Assembly: GCA_030426005.1 (NCBI GenBank) | Contig: JAUHZM010000039.1 | Span: 1-15,871 of the forward strand | Length of the DNA stretch: 15,871 bases | Source: Gammaproteobacteria bacterium | GTDB taxonomy: Bacteria; Pseudomonadota; Gammaproteobacteria; Arenicellales; Arenicellaceae | Reading direction: 5' to 3' | Shown here: one piece after another, positions 1-7,021 of the stretch | Position numbering within the stretch: the stretch's first letter is position 1 | Layout of the letters: the number at the start of each line of letters is the position of its first letter | Notes under the pieces: model-generated | What the model was told of the DNA's origin: nothing | The model's database searches: none | Seen by the model: the letters and a program-made list of their open reading frames with translations, nothing else | Position numbers and translations under genes: made by a program

Positions 1-175
1 TTTCGTTAAGTAGATACCGCTGCAAACTTTCGTTGTAACTCAAGGTTGGATTCGTTTCACACAATTTACCCAACCGAATCCAAAACTCGGCTTGCGCATT
101 GATTGAGCGCGACATGGCTTTACTTGAAGCTCTGATGTCGTCGTGCAGATGATCGCTGATTTTTAGAATGCCCAT
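1..175 (-). CDS. ParD-like antitoxin (partial, 3' end off the left edge)
   Basis: Minus-strand frame of about 58 codons opening with ATG at 175 and still open at base 1, so the C-terminus is missing. It starts MGILKISDHLHDDIRAS and continues with KAMSRSINAQAEFWIRLGKL, then PTLSYNESLQ. This matches my memory of the ParD-like antitoxin family (type II toxin-antitoxin, N-terminal ribbon-helix-helix DNA-binding fold; RSINAQAEFWI is the recognisable core). By family knowledge such proteins bind a partner toxin and repress their own promoter. The AT-rich stretch just upstream (about 190-235), with several TATA-type runs, fits an autoregulated promoter. No toxin gene is visible; it would lie beyond the left edge, or this may be an orphan antitoxin. 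No strong Shine-Dalgarno precedes the ATG. Confidence 0.75.
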   Translation of the reverse strand, partial: MGILKISDHLHDDIRASSKAMSRSINAQAEFWIRLGKLCETNPTLSYNESLQRYLLNE

Positions 176-190
176 GGCTCTAGATAGCAG

Positions 191-235
191 ATTATATACA
201 AAGCATATATATAACATATAATAACTACATACACC
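191..235 (-). promoter_or_regulatory. Putative promoter/operator of the ParD-like antitoxin
   Basis: Read on the minus strand, a perfect -10 hexamer TATAAT lies at 196-191, 15 bases before the antitoxin ATG. Upstream are alternating TATATA/ACATATA runs (about 198-222). No good TTGACA sits at 17-bp spacing, so a -35 is not clear. The repeated TATATA half-sites are the kind of DNA a ribbon-helix-helix antitoxin binds, but specific binding here is inferred. Confidence 0.4.
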
Positions 236-293
236 CAGGCAAGGACAGTCGCTCCGTAAAAATGTCGACCGTGTATGCAAAACAAAATTAATT

Positions 294-314
294 TATACTT
301 CGGCTCGGAGTATA
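294..314. repeat. Short inverted repeat upstream of the orphan basic gene
   Basis: TATACT (294-299) and AGTATA (309-314) are perfect inverted repeats separated by the 9 bases TCGGCTCGG. They lie 38 bases before the start codon at 352. The left arm also resembles a -10 element, so this could be an operator around a promoter or a weak RNA hairpin. No function is shown. Confidence 0.3.
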
Positions 315-351
315 GGGTTAATCAACGAGCGAGCACGCCAAGCGTAAGTCT

Positions 352-846
352 ATGCGGGGACTGAAAACGATTAGTTATTTTAGTGAGGATGCGGATGTAT
401 TCCGCAAACGAGCTGGGGTTCGAGCCGAACTCAGTGCAAAAGCGTTGTCGGATGAAAACCTACGTAGTATGCGCTCGTTTTTGAGACACATTGAAGCGGG
501 CAATTGGGAACGTGCGATCAAATACTTGCGTAGACTGTCCAAAAGCAGTCTCTTTCTTACTGCAATTGCCCGCGCAGGGTTTGTCGTTCGTGACTCGGCT
601 CAACTAAATCGGCGAGAAATCATCAATCGCGTGATCCAACAAATAAATACCCGCAACAAAATTCGATGGTTGCGCACACTGTCATACCACGGCTATGTAA
701 ACCAGGTGTCGAGCGCGCTATTCAGCGAGTTCCGATGTGACAGCGTGGCGGCGTTTTTCATCATAAAAAACAACCGCCTGCGCATTAATCGCGGCTGGGT
801 TCAGGGCTGGACGCCGGAACAAACCGCACGCAAAATGCAGCGCTGA
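352..846 (+). CDS. Hypothetical basic protein, 164 aa
   Basis: Not recognised. The frame opens after an in-frame TAA at 319-321 and the ATG at 352 is its first start codon. There is no clear Shine-Dalgarno. The product is soluble in appearance, with no signal peptide or membrane segment. It is very rich in Arg and Lys, with basic stretches such as KYLRRLSK, NTRNKIRWLRTL and NRLRINRGW, and the helical-looking N-terminal half contains RSMRSFLRHIEAGNWERAIKYL. The composition would suit a nucleic-acid-binding or accessory protein, but no motif confirms that. It ends 5 bases before the stop of the convergent DUF481 gene, and no terminator fits in that gap. It lies beside an antitoxin gene, which suggests an accessory region, but it does not look like a toxin I can name. 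Confidence 0.6.
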   Translation: MRGLKTISYFSEDADVFRKRAGVRAELSAKALSDENLRSMRSFLRHIEAGNWERAIKYLRRLSKSSLFLTAIARAGFVVRDSAQLNRREIINRVIQQINTRNKIRWLRTLSYHGYVNQVSSALFSEFRCDSVAAFFIIKNNRLRINRGWVQGWTPEQTARKMQR

Positions 847-851
847 TCGAA

Positions 852-1604
852 CTACTCTTCTGCCTTAGGGCGCTCACCAAAGTTGTACACCAGACTCAAC
901 AAAGAAACCGTGTCAGTCTTCTTCGACGTTGGCGCCGGATCTGTATTGTGGCGGACAATTACCTGTGCCTTGAGTGAAAAACGAGAATTCATCGCTACCA
1001 GCAACGCTGCGTCACTTTGTGCATAGGTATTATCAGAACCAATCTCGGTCTTGATATTCCATTTGAATTTGGTGTTATCAGTCAGATCCGTATTAAATTT
1101 GGAACGAAGAACCCCGGTCGCACCACTGATGTCAATCAGAGTCGGTGCCAGCGCTGGATCAGCGGCCAAAATAATCTCTTCGGTATCACGATAACCGATA
1201 CCAATACCAGTTTCCCACGTGGTGCTCTCGCGGTCGATCAGCTTATAACTGTAACCCGCAGAAATACTGGACTGCTCGGTAAACCCATCAAACTGATCAT
1301 CCAAATAACTCAAGCTCATAAATAAGCTACTGCGCTCGCTCAGGCTGCGCTCCAGAGTATACGCAGCTTCGAGACTGTCAGCCGAATCCAGGCCATCGCT
1401 GGAAGATTGGTACACAGCCAGGTCAAATTCATTCGACCACACTGAGCCTTCCCATAAAAAGTTGAGGCCGAGATTAATGGTTTCACTTTGAGTGTTCCCG
1501 CTAGCGCGCATATAGCCCGCTTCGCCCTGACCGGACCATTCGCCCGCAGTCGCTGTGCTTGTCGCAAGCAGCATACCGCTAGTAAATACAATTTTTCGTA
1601 ACAT
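852..1604 (-). CDS. DUF481 family outer membrane protein (YdiY-like)
   Basis: A 250-residue protein if started at the ATG at 1604, which begins MLRKIVFTSGMLLATSTATA, a normal signal peptide with cleavage after Ala20. The frame is open to an earlier ATG at 1679, but that would place 25 polar residues ahead of the signal peptide, so 1604 is preferred. The mature part is built of alternating beta strands with patterns typical of DUF481: GEWSGQGEAGYMRASGNTQSE near the N-terminus, then repeated amphipathic strands, and a last strand SLLSLVYNFGERP. The family includes the salt-induced outer membrane protein YdiY of E. coli; its molecular function is not well established. It is probably a small beta-barrel in the outer membrane. 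It is a single-gene unit, convergent with the gene on its left. No strong Shine-Dalgarno is seen. Confidence 0.85.
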   Translation of the reverse strand: MLRKIVFTSGMLLATSTATAGEWSGQGEAGYMRASGNTQSETINLGLNFLWEGSVWSNEFDLAVYQSSSDGLDSADSLEAAYTLERSLSERSSLFMSLSYLDDQFDGFTEQSSISAGYSYKLIDRESTTWETGIGIGYRDTEEIILAADPALAPTLIDISGATGVLRSKFNTDLTDNTKFKWNIKTEIGSDNTYAQSDAALLVAMNSRFSLKAQVIVRHNTDPAPTSKKTDTVSLLSLVYNFGERPKAEE

Positions 1605-1792
1605 GGAATTACTGTGTTGGATGAAATATGGGCGCCGATTGTGCAAACAAACAACATCGGATTCAAGCTGAATCAGCATTCCATTGCGTGTTTTTAAGCC
1701 AAAACGCCAATAAGTGCATATTTCGGGTTGATCTAAAGCTAGCTTGAGATTTTAGAGTAGCGGTCATACCGAATTCAATGGAGAAAACCCCT

Positions 1793-1963
1793 ATGTCCGC
1801 TCAAGACAATACTGCAACCCAAACCGGTCAAACACAATATGCGCAAACAAATCGCGCATCTCAGCGAGTCGATGTAAAACCAACTGAAATTAACACGCAA
1901 ACACACCACCTGCCGTGCTTGCAATCGCTCAGCGTCTACGGAGTCTGGGCATCAAAACTATGA
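1793..1963 (+). CDS. Doubtful small ORF, 56 aa, possibly a gene remnant
   Basis: An ATG at 1793 has a well-placed GGAG (1780-1783, 9 bases away), making it better than the in-frame ATG at 1778. The product starts MSAQDNTATQTGQTQYAQTN, is rich in Gln, Thr and Asn, and has no recognisable domain. The frame stops at 1963, but a neighbouring frame stays open across the stop (reading NYDAVTINLNGLMNTP). The ORF may therefore be the broken start of a once longer gene, or simply a small low-complexity protein. The good ribosome binding site is the main argument for translation. Confidence 0.35.
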   Translation: MSAQDNTATQTGQTQYAQTNRASQRVDVKPTEINTQTHHLPCLQSLSVYGVWASKL

Positions 1964-1988
1964 TGCTGTCACAATCAACCTGAACGGC

Positions 1989-2345
1989 TTAATGAATACG
2001 CCGGTGATGCGTGATGATATCCACTGCGTTTTTATCGGTAAGCAGGTCGTGCATCGCCGCCAACTTACTAGGCGGTAGAGAAGCCAAAAAGTTCTTCCGA
2101 ATCTCGGCACGCAACCGTTTGTAGATTTCGTGTAATTGCAGGTGTGTTTTTGTTACATCTGCCTGCGCAGCCACTTGGCGTAAAACATCTTCGGCGTCCA
2201 CATTAATAATCACGCCGTTATGTCGATAGAGTATCAGTGCGAATTCTGATACCAGTGCCAGCGCTTTGGCAGATAGATACTTGGTATCTAAGTCTTCAAT
2301 GTTCATGATCTCCCAACCCAAACTTGAAATGTGTAGTTGACGCAT
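1989..2345 (-). CDS. Hypothetical protein, 118 aa (or 105 aa)
   Basis: Not recognised. Two ATG starts are possible: 2345, with no good ribosome binding site, and 2306, which begins MNIEDLDTKYLSAKALALVSE and has GGGAG close upstream at a short spacing. The shorter form starts right at the regular part of the protein. The sequence looks all-helical and soluble: an N-terminal helix KALALVSEFALILYRH, a middle segment AEDVLRQVAAQADVT, a charged helix LHEIYKRLRAEIRKNFLASL, and a His/Arg-rich tail THHRRIH. There is no signal peptide, metal motif or catalytic signature. It stands alone, 177 bases downstream of the TPR-type gene on the same strand, so joint transcription is possible but not shown. Confidence 0.6.
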   Translation of the reverse strand: MRQLHISSLGWEIMNIEDLDTKYLSAKALALVSEFALILYRHNGVIINVDAEDVLRQVAAQADVTKTHLQLHEIYKRLRAEIRKNFLASLPPSKLAAMHDLLTDKNAVDIITHHRRIH

Positions 2346-2469
2346 TGAAACACGTATTTCCGCAAATCAATATAGTCTTAACGGACTAGTGTCTAAGCGC
2401 CTTAAATTAGCCCTTTGATACAAGCATAGTGTAAAAAATGCGCTTTTTCTCTCATTTCACCGTTTATTA

Positions 2470-2490
2470 CGCGCAACCTCCTTGTGCGCG
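2470..2490. repeat. GC-rich hairpin between two minus-strand genes
   Basis: CGCGCA (2470-2475) pairs with TGCGCG (2485-2490) around a 9-base loop. It lies 33 bases past the stop of the TPR-type gene, where a terminator would be expected. No T-tract follows on the minus strand (the next bases read TAATAAA), so it is not a canonical intrinsic terminator. Over the remaining gene-free bases 2346-2522 I see nothing else distinct. Confidence 0.3.
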
Positions 2491-2522
2491 CATCCACTTC
2501 ATATGGACTCCGAGATGGAGAA

Positions 2523-2912
2523 CTAGTGTAAATTCGACAATAAATGACAGCGCTTGTGCACCATCAAAGTCGAGTACGTAATAATAGAGGCGCGATACAG
2601 TGCTGGGTGACGGCCGTCGCTAATCGGGGTTGAGGTTACTGCCTTCAAAATAAATGCGTGCACGGACTCGAGGATCTCCCGTGCCGCAGCTACTTCACCA
2701 CGCTTTTGGTACACATCTGCAATATTGTGATGTGTAACGACAAAGGACGAAACCGCCTCTTCCGGTTCATTCCAGTCGTCAAATAACCACTCTGCCTGGC
2801 GTCTGGCCGCCTCATAGCACTGCATCGCTTGATCAAAATTTTGGCAGAAGAAGTACTGATTCCCGCGCCGTATAAGCGTCTTCCACTTTCGCATTGAGCA
2901 AGTCGTTTGCAT
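2523..2912 (-). CDS. Small TPR-type protein, putatively iron-regulated
   Basis: The frame is open back to a TTG at 2954, but ATG codons at 2912 (129 aa product) and 2894 are more likely starts; MRKWKTLIRRGNQYFF, beginning at 2894, is where the conserved-looking part begins. Two TPR-like helical pairs are visible. The first is GNQYFFCQNFDQAMQCYEAA followed by RRQAEWLFDDW. The second is VTHHNIADVYQKRGEVAAAREILES. The C-terminal 40 residues are less regular. It resembles gammaproteobacterial small TPR proteins that I recall being annotated as putative parts of TonB systems; that is memory, not a search result. It is soluble, with no signal peptide, so probably a cytoplasmic scaffold. A Fur-box-like palindrome lies about 130 bases upstream at 3039-3057, suggesting induction on iron starvation and a link to the receptor operon at 4827. 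Confidence 0.7.
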   Translation of the reverse strand: MQTTCSMRKWKTLIRRGNQYFFCQNFDQAMQCYEAARRQAEWLFDDWNEPEEAVSSFVVTHHNIADVYQKRGEVAAAREILESVHAFILKAVTSTPISDGRHPALYRASIITYSTLMVHKRCHLLSNLH

Positions 2913-3038
2913 AGTTATGTAGGATCGATCATGAGTGAGAAGCGAGTTCTGCAACCTTGCTGTACAGCACTTGCTTCACACTGTTTGGTAAGTCAGATTG
3001 TTGGAAAGCACTTAATCTAACCTAAGCAATTCATAAAT

Positions 3039-3057
3039 GCAAACGATTCTCATTTGC
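3039..3057 (-). promoter_or_regulatory. Fur-box-like operator upstream of the TPR-type gene
   Basis: GCAAACGATTCTCATTTGC matches the 19-bp Fur consensus GATAATGATAATCATTATC at 12 of 19 positions by hand count, and has GCAAA/TTTGC inverted arms. On the minus strand it lies between a possible -35 (TTGCAA, 3060-3055) and -10 (TATGAA, about 3036-3031), so bound Fur would cover the promoter of the TPR-type gene. The MFS gene ends on the other side, so it has no other obvious target. Confidence 0.55.
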
Positions 3058-3087
3058 AAAGAAATCCTTAGCTACGACGACGTTTTA

Positions 3088-3111
3088 TGAGTGCCGAAGG
3101 ATCGGCACTCA
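3088..3111 (-). terminator. Strong hairpin after the MFS gene, possible terminator
   Basis: GAGTGCCGA (3089-3097) and TCGGCACTC (3102-3110) form a perfect 9-bp stem with loop AGGA; T3088 and A3111 extend it to 10 bp. It starts 12 bases past the MFS stop codon. On the minus strand TTTT precedes the stem rather than following it, so it lacks the usual U-tract. It may act as a 3' stabiliser or a weak terminator. Confidence 0.5.
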
Positions 3112-3122
3112 AAAGGTCCTAA

Positions 3123-4529
3123 TTACCAGAGGTCTTCCATTTCCTCGAGGGTTTTGCCTTTTGTTTCTGGCAGGTATTTCCACACAAAGATGAACGCCAA
3201 CACGCAAAAGAGCGCAAAAATGAAATACGGTAATGCGCCGTTGAACTGAGTTGCATTGAGCTCACTGCGATTAACGAGCGGGAACGAGGTAGCCACCACA
3301 CCATTGAATAACCACTGCGCGCCGACTGCAATGGACATCGCCAAGCTCCGCGCGCGATTCGGAAAAATTTCTGACAGTATCACCCAGACCACCGGCCCCA
3401 TCGACATCGCAAACGAGCCTATGAAAACCAGGATCGCAATCAACGACACCACACCCATCGACTGGGTATAAATGGTTACACCGAGTACCGTCAAACCCAT
3501 CAACATGCCGGCTGTACCAGCAAGAAACAACGGTTTTCGGCCCCAGTGATCCACCGTATAGATCGCCACAAACGTAAACAGCAAGTTGACCGCGCCTAAC
3601 CAGAGTTGTTGTTTGAGCGCATCCTGAGGCCCATAACCCAGCGCATTACTGAATATTTCAGCGCCATAGTAAAGGATTGCGTTGATACCAGTAACCTGTT
3701 GGAAAATTGACAACATCACGCCAACAAACACCGCAAAACCAAGACCACCGGCGAGCAGCACCTTAAGGCTCTTAACCTCAACTTCATTGAACGATTGCTT
3801 AATCTCAACCAGATGTTGCTCCACCACCGCCGGATCTTTATAGACACGGCCCAAAACTTGACCTGCTTCGTCAAAGCGAGACTTCATTGCGAGCCAACGC
3901 GGACTATGTGGCACAAACAACAGCGCTAGCAAAAACACACCAGCCGGTAATAACTCAGACCAGAACATCACGCGCCAACCCCGATCCAGGTTGGCCGCAT
4001 GCACCGCTTGCAACGCCTCTTCTGACAGTCCATGCGCATTACCACCGCCAATGTAATACGTGGCGAGGAACACAGCAAAAAAGCCAAACACAATCGCTAA
4101 CTGGTACAAAGAAACCATGCGACCACGAAGCCGAGCAGGCGATATTTCAGCGATGTACATCGGTGCGGCCATGGAGGCAAAACCAATCCCAACGCCACCA
4201 ATAACACGATACACAATAAGCTCAGTTAGCGAGTTAGCGACGCCAGAACCCCAGGCGGATACGCAAAACAACACCGCAGACAGGATTAATGTATGTTTCC
4301 GACTAATCGCCTTGGTCAGATAACCAGCCACTAAAGCGCCGAACAAACAGCCATATAGCGCGCTGCCGACTGCCCAGCCCTGCTCCGACGGGGACAGTGC
4401 AAAGTACTCGGTAAAGTACAACTGCGTACCACCAATGACGCCGGTATCAAATCCGAATAGAAATCCGCCTATTGCGGCAATAAGCGACACGCGCAAGGTG
4501 AAAAACCGATTGGTCTCAGCCTGATTCAT
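3123..4529 (-). CDS. Sugar-porter family MFS transporter
   Basis: A full-length 468-residue, 12-helix transporter of the inner membrane, expected to carry a sugar with protons. All the sugar-porter signatures are present in order: GFDTGVIGG (26-34, helix 1), SRKHT after helix 2 (76-80), ARLRGRMVSLYQLAIVFG (132-149), PHSPRWL (207-213, a variant of PESPR), FQQVTGINAILYY (276-288), DHWGRKPLF (327-335), and PETKGKTLEEME near the C-terminus. The family includes XylE, GalP and AraE; the sugar cannot be told from sequence by eye. The ATG at 4529 has AGGAG upstream at good spacing. The gene stands alone, divergent from the receptor operon with 297 bases between, and has no sugar catabolic gene beside it. 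No defects are seen. Confidence 0.9.
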   Translation of the reverse strand: MNQAETNRFFTLRVSLIAAIGGFLFGFDTGVIGGTQLYFTEYFALSPSEQGWAVGSALYGCLFGALVAGYLTKAISRKHTLILSAVLFCVSAWGSGVANSLTELIVYRVIGGVGIGFASMAAPMYIAEISPARLRGRMVSLYQLAIVFGFFAVFLATYYIGGGNAHGLSEEALQAVHAANLDRGWRVMFWSELLPAGVFLLALLFVPHSPRWLAMKSRFDEAGQVLGRVYKDPAVVEQHLVEIKQSFNEVEVKSLKVLLAGGLGFAVFVGVMLSIFQQVTGINAILYYGAEIFSNALGYGPQDALKQQLWLGAVNLLFTFVAIYTVDHWGRKPLFLAGTAGMLMGLTVLGVTIYTQSMGVVSLIAILVFIGSFAMSMGPVVWVILSEIFPNRARSLAMSIAVGAQWLFNGVVATSFPLVNRSELNATQFNGALPYFIFALFCVLAFIFVWKYLPETKGKTLEEMEDLW

Positions 4530-4608
4530 TATTGACTATCTCCTATGTGATGGGCTGCGTGCGTTCTGACACACGGAACACACTGATTTGTTTTTTTATT
4601 AGTGCCGA

Positions 4609-4614
4609 ATTATA
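4609..4614 (-). promoter_or_regulatory. -10 element for the MFS gene
   Basis: On the minus strand a perfect TATAAT lies at 4614-4609, which would give a leader of about 70 bases before the MFS ATG. No convincing TTGACA lies 16-18 bases upstream, so an activator may be needed. Further out, two imperfect direct repeats GTATACCGAA (4650-4659) and GTACACCGAA (4664-4673), 14 bases apart, could be a binding site. Confidence 0.4.
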
Positions 4615-4742
4615 CGACTCGGAATCACCACAGCAGCGTATTTCTAAGCGTATACCGAAATTTGTACACCGAATACGTATGCATAATGAGGCTGAGGTGT
4701 CACCGCCATGCCGAATAGACAAGACAAAAGCCCTTGAAGAGG

Positions 4743-4776
4743 TTGATAATGTTAATGCGAATTATTATTATTCGCA
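4743..4776 (+). promoter_or_regulatory. Sigma70 promoter overlapped by Fur boxes
   Basis: TTGATA (4743-4748) and TATTAT (4766-4771) are separated by exactly 17 bases, each one mismatch from consensus. The predicted transcription start is near 4778, leaving a leader of about 49 bases. Two overlapping Fur-like sites cover the promoter. GATAATGTTAATGCGAATT (4745-4763) matches the 19-bp consensus at 13 positions by hand count. A near-perfect palindrome, TGCGAAT (4756-4762) / ATTCGCA (4770-4776), centres on TATTATT. Known Fur biology predicts repression with iron and expression of the operon on iron limitation. Confidence 0.7.
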
Positions 4777-4826
4777 CACATTAAACTATTCGGCAAGCTC
4801 CCTCCTTTGCCTTAGCTCATCACCTT

Positions 4827-6944
4827 ATGAATACCGCTCTAAAACCGGCTGCACTTTTCATTGCCAGCATTCTCTCGTCAACCTCGGTCACCGCTGCTGA
4901 CACTAACGATTCAGAAGATCGCCCGATCGAAGAAATCTCAGTTTGGGGCACGGCTGTACGCGCATCATCACTCACCTTGCAGGACGACGCCATTGCGATC
5001 AAACAAGCTGACCACATCAGCGATTTGCTGCGCACTATTCCTGGTGTGGACGTAGGTGGGGCACACTCCCTCAACCAACGCATTACGATTCGCAGCATGG
5101 ACGACAAAGACCTGCGCATTACCATCGACGGTGCGAATCAGAATACCTATATGTATCACCACATGGGTAATCTACAGATTCATGCTGACATTCTAGAGAA
5201 GGTGGATGTAGAAGTCGGCACCAATTCCGTTGTCAACGGTGGACTCGGCGGTTCTGTGCGATTCAACACCAAGAATGCGGCTCAACTGCTGGAATCTGGC
5301 GCCACGGTCGGCGGTCGTTTGCAGGCCAGCTACGGTGACAACTCGGGCTCGAGCCTAGCCTTCACTGGCTTCGCGCAATTAGCCGAAAACTGGGATATTC
5401 TGGCCTACGTCAATCAAGTTGATCGTGACAATTACGACGTTGGCGGTGGTGAAATCAAGGATTTCCATGGCAATGTCTACCCCGGCACAGATGGTACCGT
5501 GCGCGGTCTGGAAGGCGAACTCAGTGACATATTAGTTAAACTGGGCTGGGACCTGACTGCCGAACAACGAATTGAAATCGGCTACGAAAGCTATGAAGAT
5601 CAAGGCGACTACAGTTACCGCCCTGACATGGGTCTGGCAACTGACTTGGCAATCACCAACTCGTTACAAATTCCACTATTGTGGCCTACCGAGTTTACAC
5701 GCGACACACTGACCTTGAACTACGATGTCAACGTCGGTGAGCATACATCTGTCGCCGTCTCCGCATTTACCAACGAAAGCCAACTGCAACGCGATGAATC
5801 TGGCTGGGCACTGAATGCTGCATTCGCTGGCTCCGCTGCCCAAGTAACCGGCACCGCTGAAAACAGCGGCTTGAATGTGCTGGCCAGTACTGAATTTGGT
5901 GACCACCTGCTGACCTACGGTTTAGAGCGAATTCGCTACAAAACCGATTATCAATCACTGTATTTAACTGGCGGTGTTGATCAATCTAGCGAATCTGCCA
6001 CCAATACTGCGCTGTACATTCAGGACCGGATTCAATTCACCGACCGTTTTGCTTTGATACCTGGCCTTCGCTATGAAGACTACGACGTCGATACGGCGGT
6101 CGTGAGCAACGACTTTAGCGAGACAACATTTGGGCTCGCAGCCGAACTTAACATCACGGAATCATTGTTGGTGAAACTCAGCACCACCGAACTCTTCAAA
6201 GGCCCAGAAGTTGGTGAGGTCTTCACGGGTGCCGGTTTGTATGACGTAGCCAACCCAGGAATCCAAGCTGAAACGGGGCGCAATAACGAGCTGTCACTGG
6301 CATACCAAGCCGAGCGCTTCTCAGCTGGGATCACGATTTTTGATACCGAAATCGATAACTACATCTACGATTACGCGCCACCACCGAGCACAGTTTCAGC
6401 ACGCTCATGGAAGGACAATATCGGCACCATGCAGCTAGATGGTTACGAAGCCTACTTTGGTTTTGATCAAGGCGGTTTAAGTGCTTTGCTCACATTCTCG
6501 CAAGCCGAGAGTGAGTTAGCCGCATTCAATACCTATGCTGCACTCAACGGTGCCCGACTGGATCGCCAACAAGGCGACACCATCAGCTTTAACCTCGACT
6601 ACCATTTCGAGCGTACAGACCTGGTCCTACACTGGGACGTATTATCCGTAGATGGTGTACCGGCCGGATTAGACCTCGATGGCGCGACCTTAAACAACAG
6701 CAAGGACAAGTTCACCGTACATAATGTCTCGATGCGCTGGACGCCAGAGAACCTACAGGCGGTGTCATTGACACTGGGCGTAGACAATCTGTTCGACGAG
6801 TATTATGCCTCACAATCCTCGCGTACTGGTTTGAGTCGACATCCACGTTTTGGCGAACTGTACCTACAGGACTTTGAACCTGGCCGAAACATCAAAGCCA
6901 CTTTTAGTTACTCAGGACTAAGGGCTCGGGACGAAGAACTCTAG
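4827..6944 (+). CDS. TonB-dependent outer membrane receptor (iron compound)
   Basis: A 705-residue outer membrane receptor. It has a signal peptide (residues 1-23), a TonB-box-like EEISVWGT (35-42), and a plug domain with DLLRTIPGVDVGG (66-78), ITIRSMDDKDLRITIDG (86-102) and GGLGGSVRF (138-146). A 22-strand-type barrel follows. It carries a FRAP-like box, LFKGPEV (about 456-462), and an NPNL-like box, NPGIQAET (about 476-483), as in haem/haemoglobin receptors. The His usually found between these boxes in haem receptors is absent here, so the ligand stays open (haem, siderophore or other iron complex). The C-terminus is odd: the last strand ends ATFSYSG, followed by a polar tail LRARDEEL instead of the usual terminal aromatic residue. 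It is the first gene of the Fur-controlled operon. No clear Shine-Dalgarno is seen before the ATG at 4827. Confidence 0.9.
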   Translation: MNTALKPAALFIASILSSTSVTAADTNDSEDRPIEEISVWGTAVRASSLTLQDDAIAIKQADHISDLLRTIPGVDVGGAHSLNQRITIRSMDDKDLRITIDGANQNTYMYHHMGNLQIHADILEKVDVEVGTNSVVNGGLGGSVRFNTKNAAQLLESGATVGGRLQASYGDNSGSSLAFTGFAQLAENWDILAYVNQVDRDNYDVGGGEIKDFHGNVYPGTDGTVRGLEGELSDILVKLGWDLTAEQRIEIGYESYEDQGDYSYRPDMGLATDLAITNSLQIPLLWPTEFTRDTLTLNYDVNVGEHTSVAVSAFTNESQLQRDESGWALNAAFAGSAAQVTGTAENSGLNVLASTEFGDHLLTYGLERIRYKTDYQSLYLTGGVDQSSESATNTALYIQDRIQFTDRFALIPGLRYEDYDVDTAVVSNDFSETTFGLAAELNITESLLVKLSTTELFKGPEVGEVFTGAGLYDVANPGIQAETGRNNELSLAYQAERFSAGITIFDTEIDNYIYDYAPPPSTVSARSWKDNIGTMQLDGYEAYFGFDQGGLSALLTFSQAESELAAFNTYAALNGARLDRQQGDTISFNLDYHFERTDLVLHWDVLSVDGVPAGLDLDGATLNNSKDKFTVHNVSMRWTPENLQAVSLTLGVDNLFDEYYASQSSRTGLSRHPRFGELYLQDFEPGRNIKATFSYSGLRARDEEL

Positions 6945-6961
6945 AAGAGTAACTTGGGATG

Positions 6962-6982
6962 ACGGCCTCGCTGTGAGGCCGT
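6962..6982 (+). repeat. Intra-operon hairpin after the receptor gene
   Basis: ACGGCCTC (6962-6969) pairs perfectly with GAGGCCGT (6975-6982) around loop GCTGT. It lies 17 bases after the receptor stop and 39 bases before the PepSY-type start. No T-tract follows, so it is more likely to stabilise or partly attenuate the message, giving more receptor than helper proteins, than to end transcription completely. Confidence 0.5.
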
Positions 6983-7021
6983 TGACCATCCGCCACCGCG
7001 TCCGCTCACGTTTAATTTTGT

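Noticed and set aside
1017..1325. Plus-strand open frame inside the DUF481 gene
   Set aside because: It is antisense to a well-supported outer membrane protein, has no ribosome site and no recognisable product.
1605..1679. Upstream start for the DUF481 protein
   Set aside because: It would add 25 polar residues before a complete signal peptide; the ATG at 1604 fits an exported protein.
4604..4715. Four CCGAA words in the MFS/receptor intergenic space as an operator array
   Set aside because: Spacing is irregular and the word is too short; only the two longer copies at 4650 and 4664 may matter.
4532..4900. Plus-strand open frame over the Fur promoter region
   Set aside because: It spans the promoter and operators and overlaps the start of the receptor gene in another frame; the product looks random.
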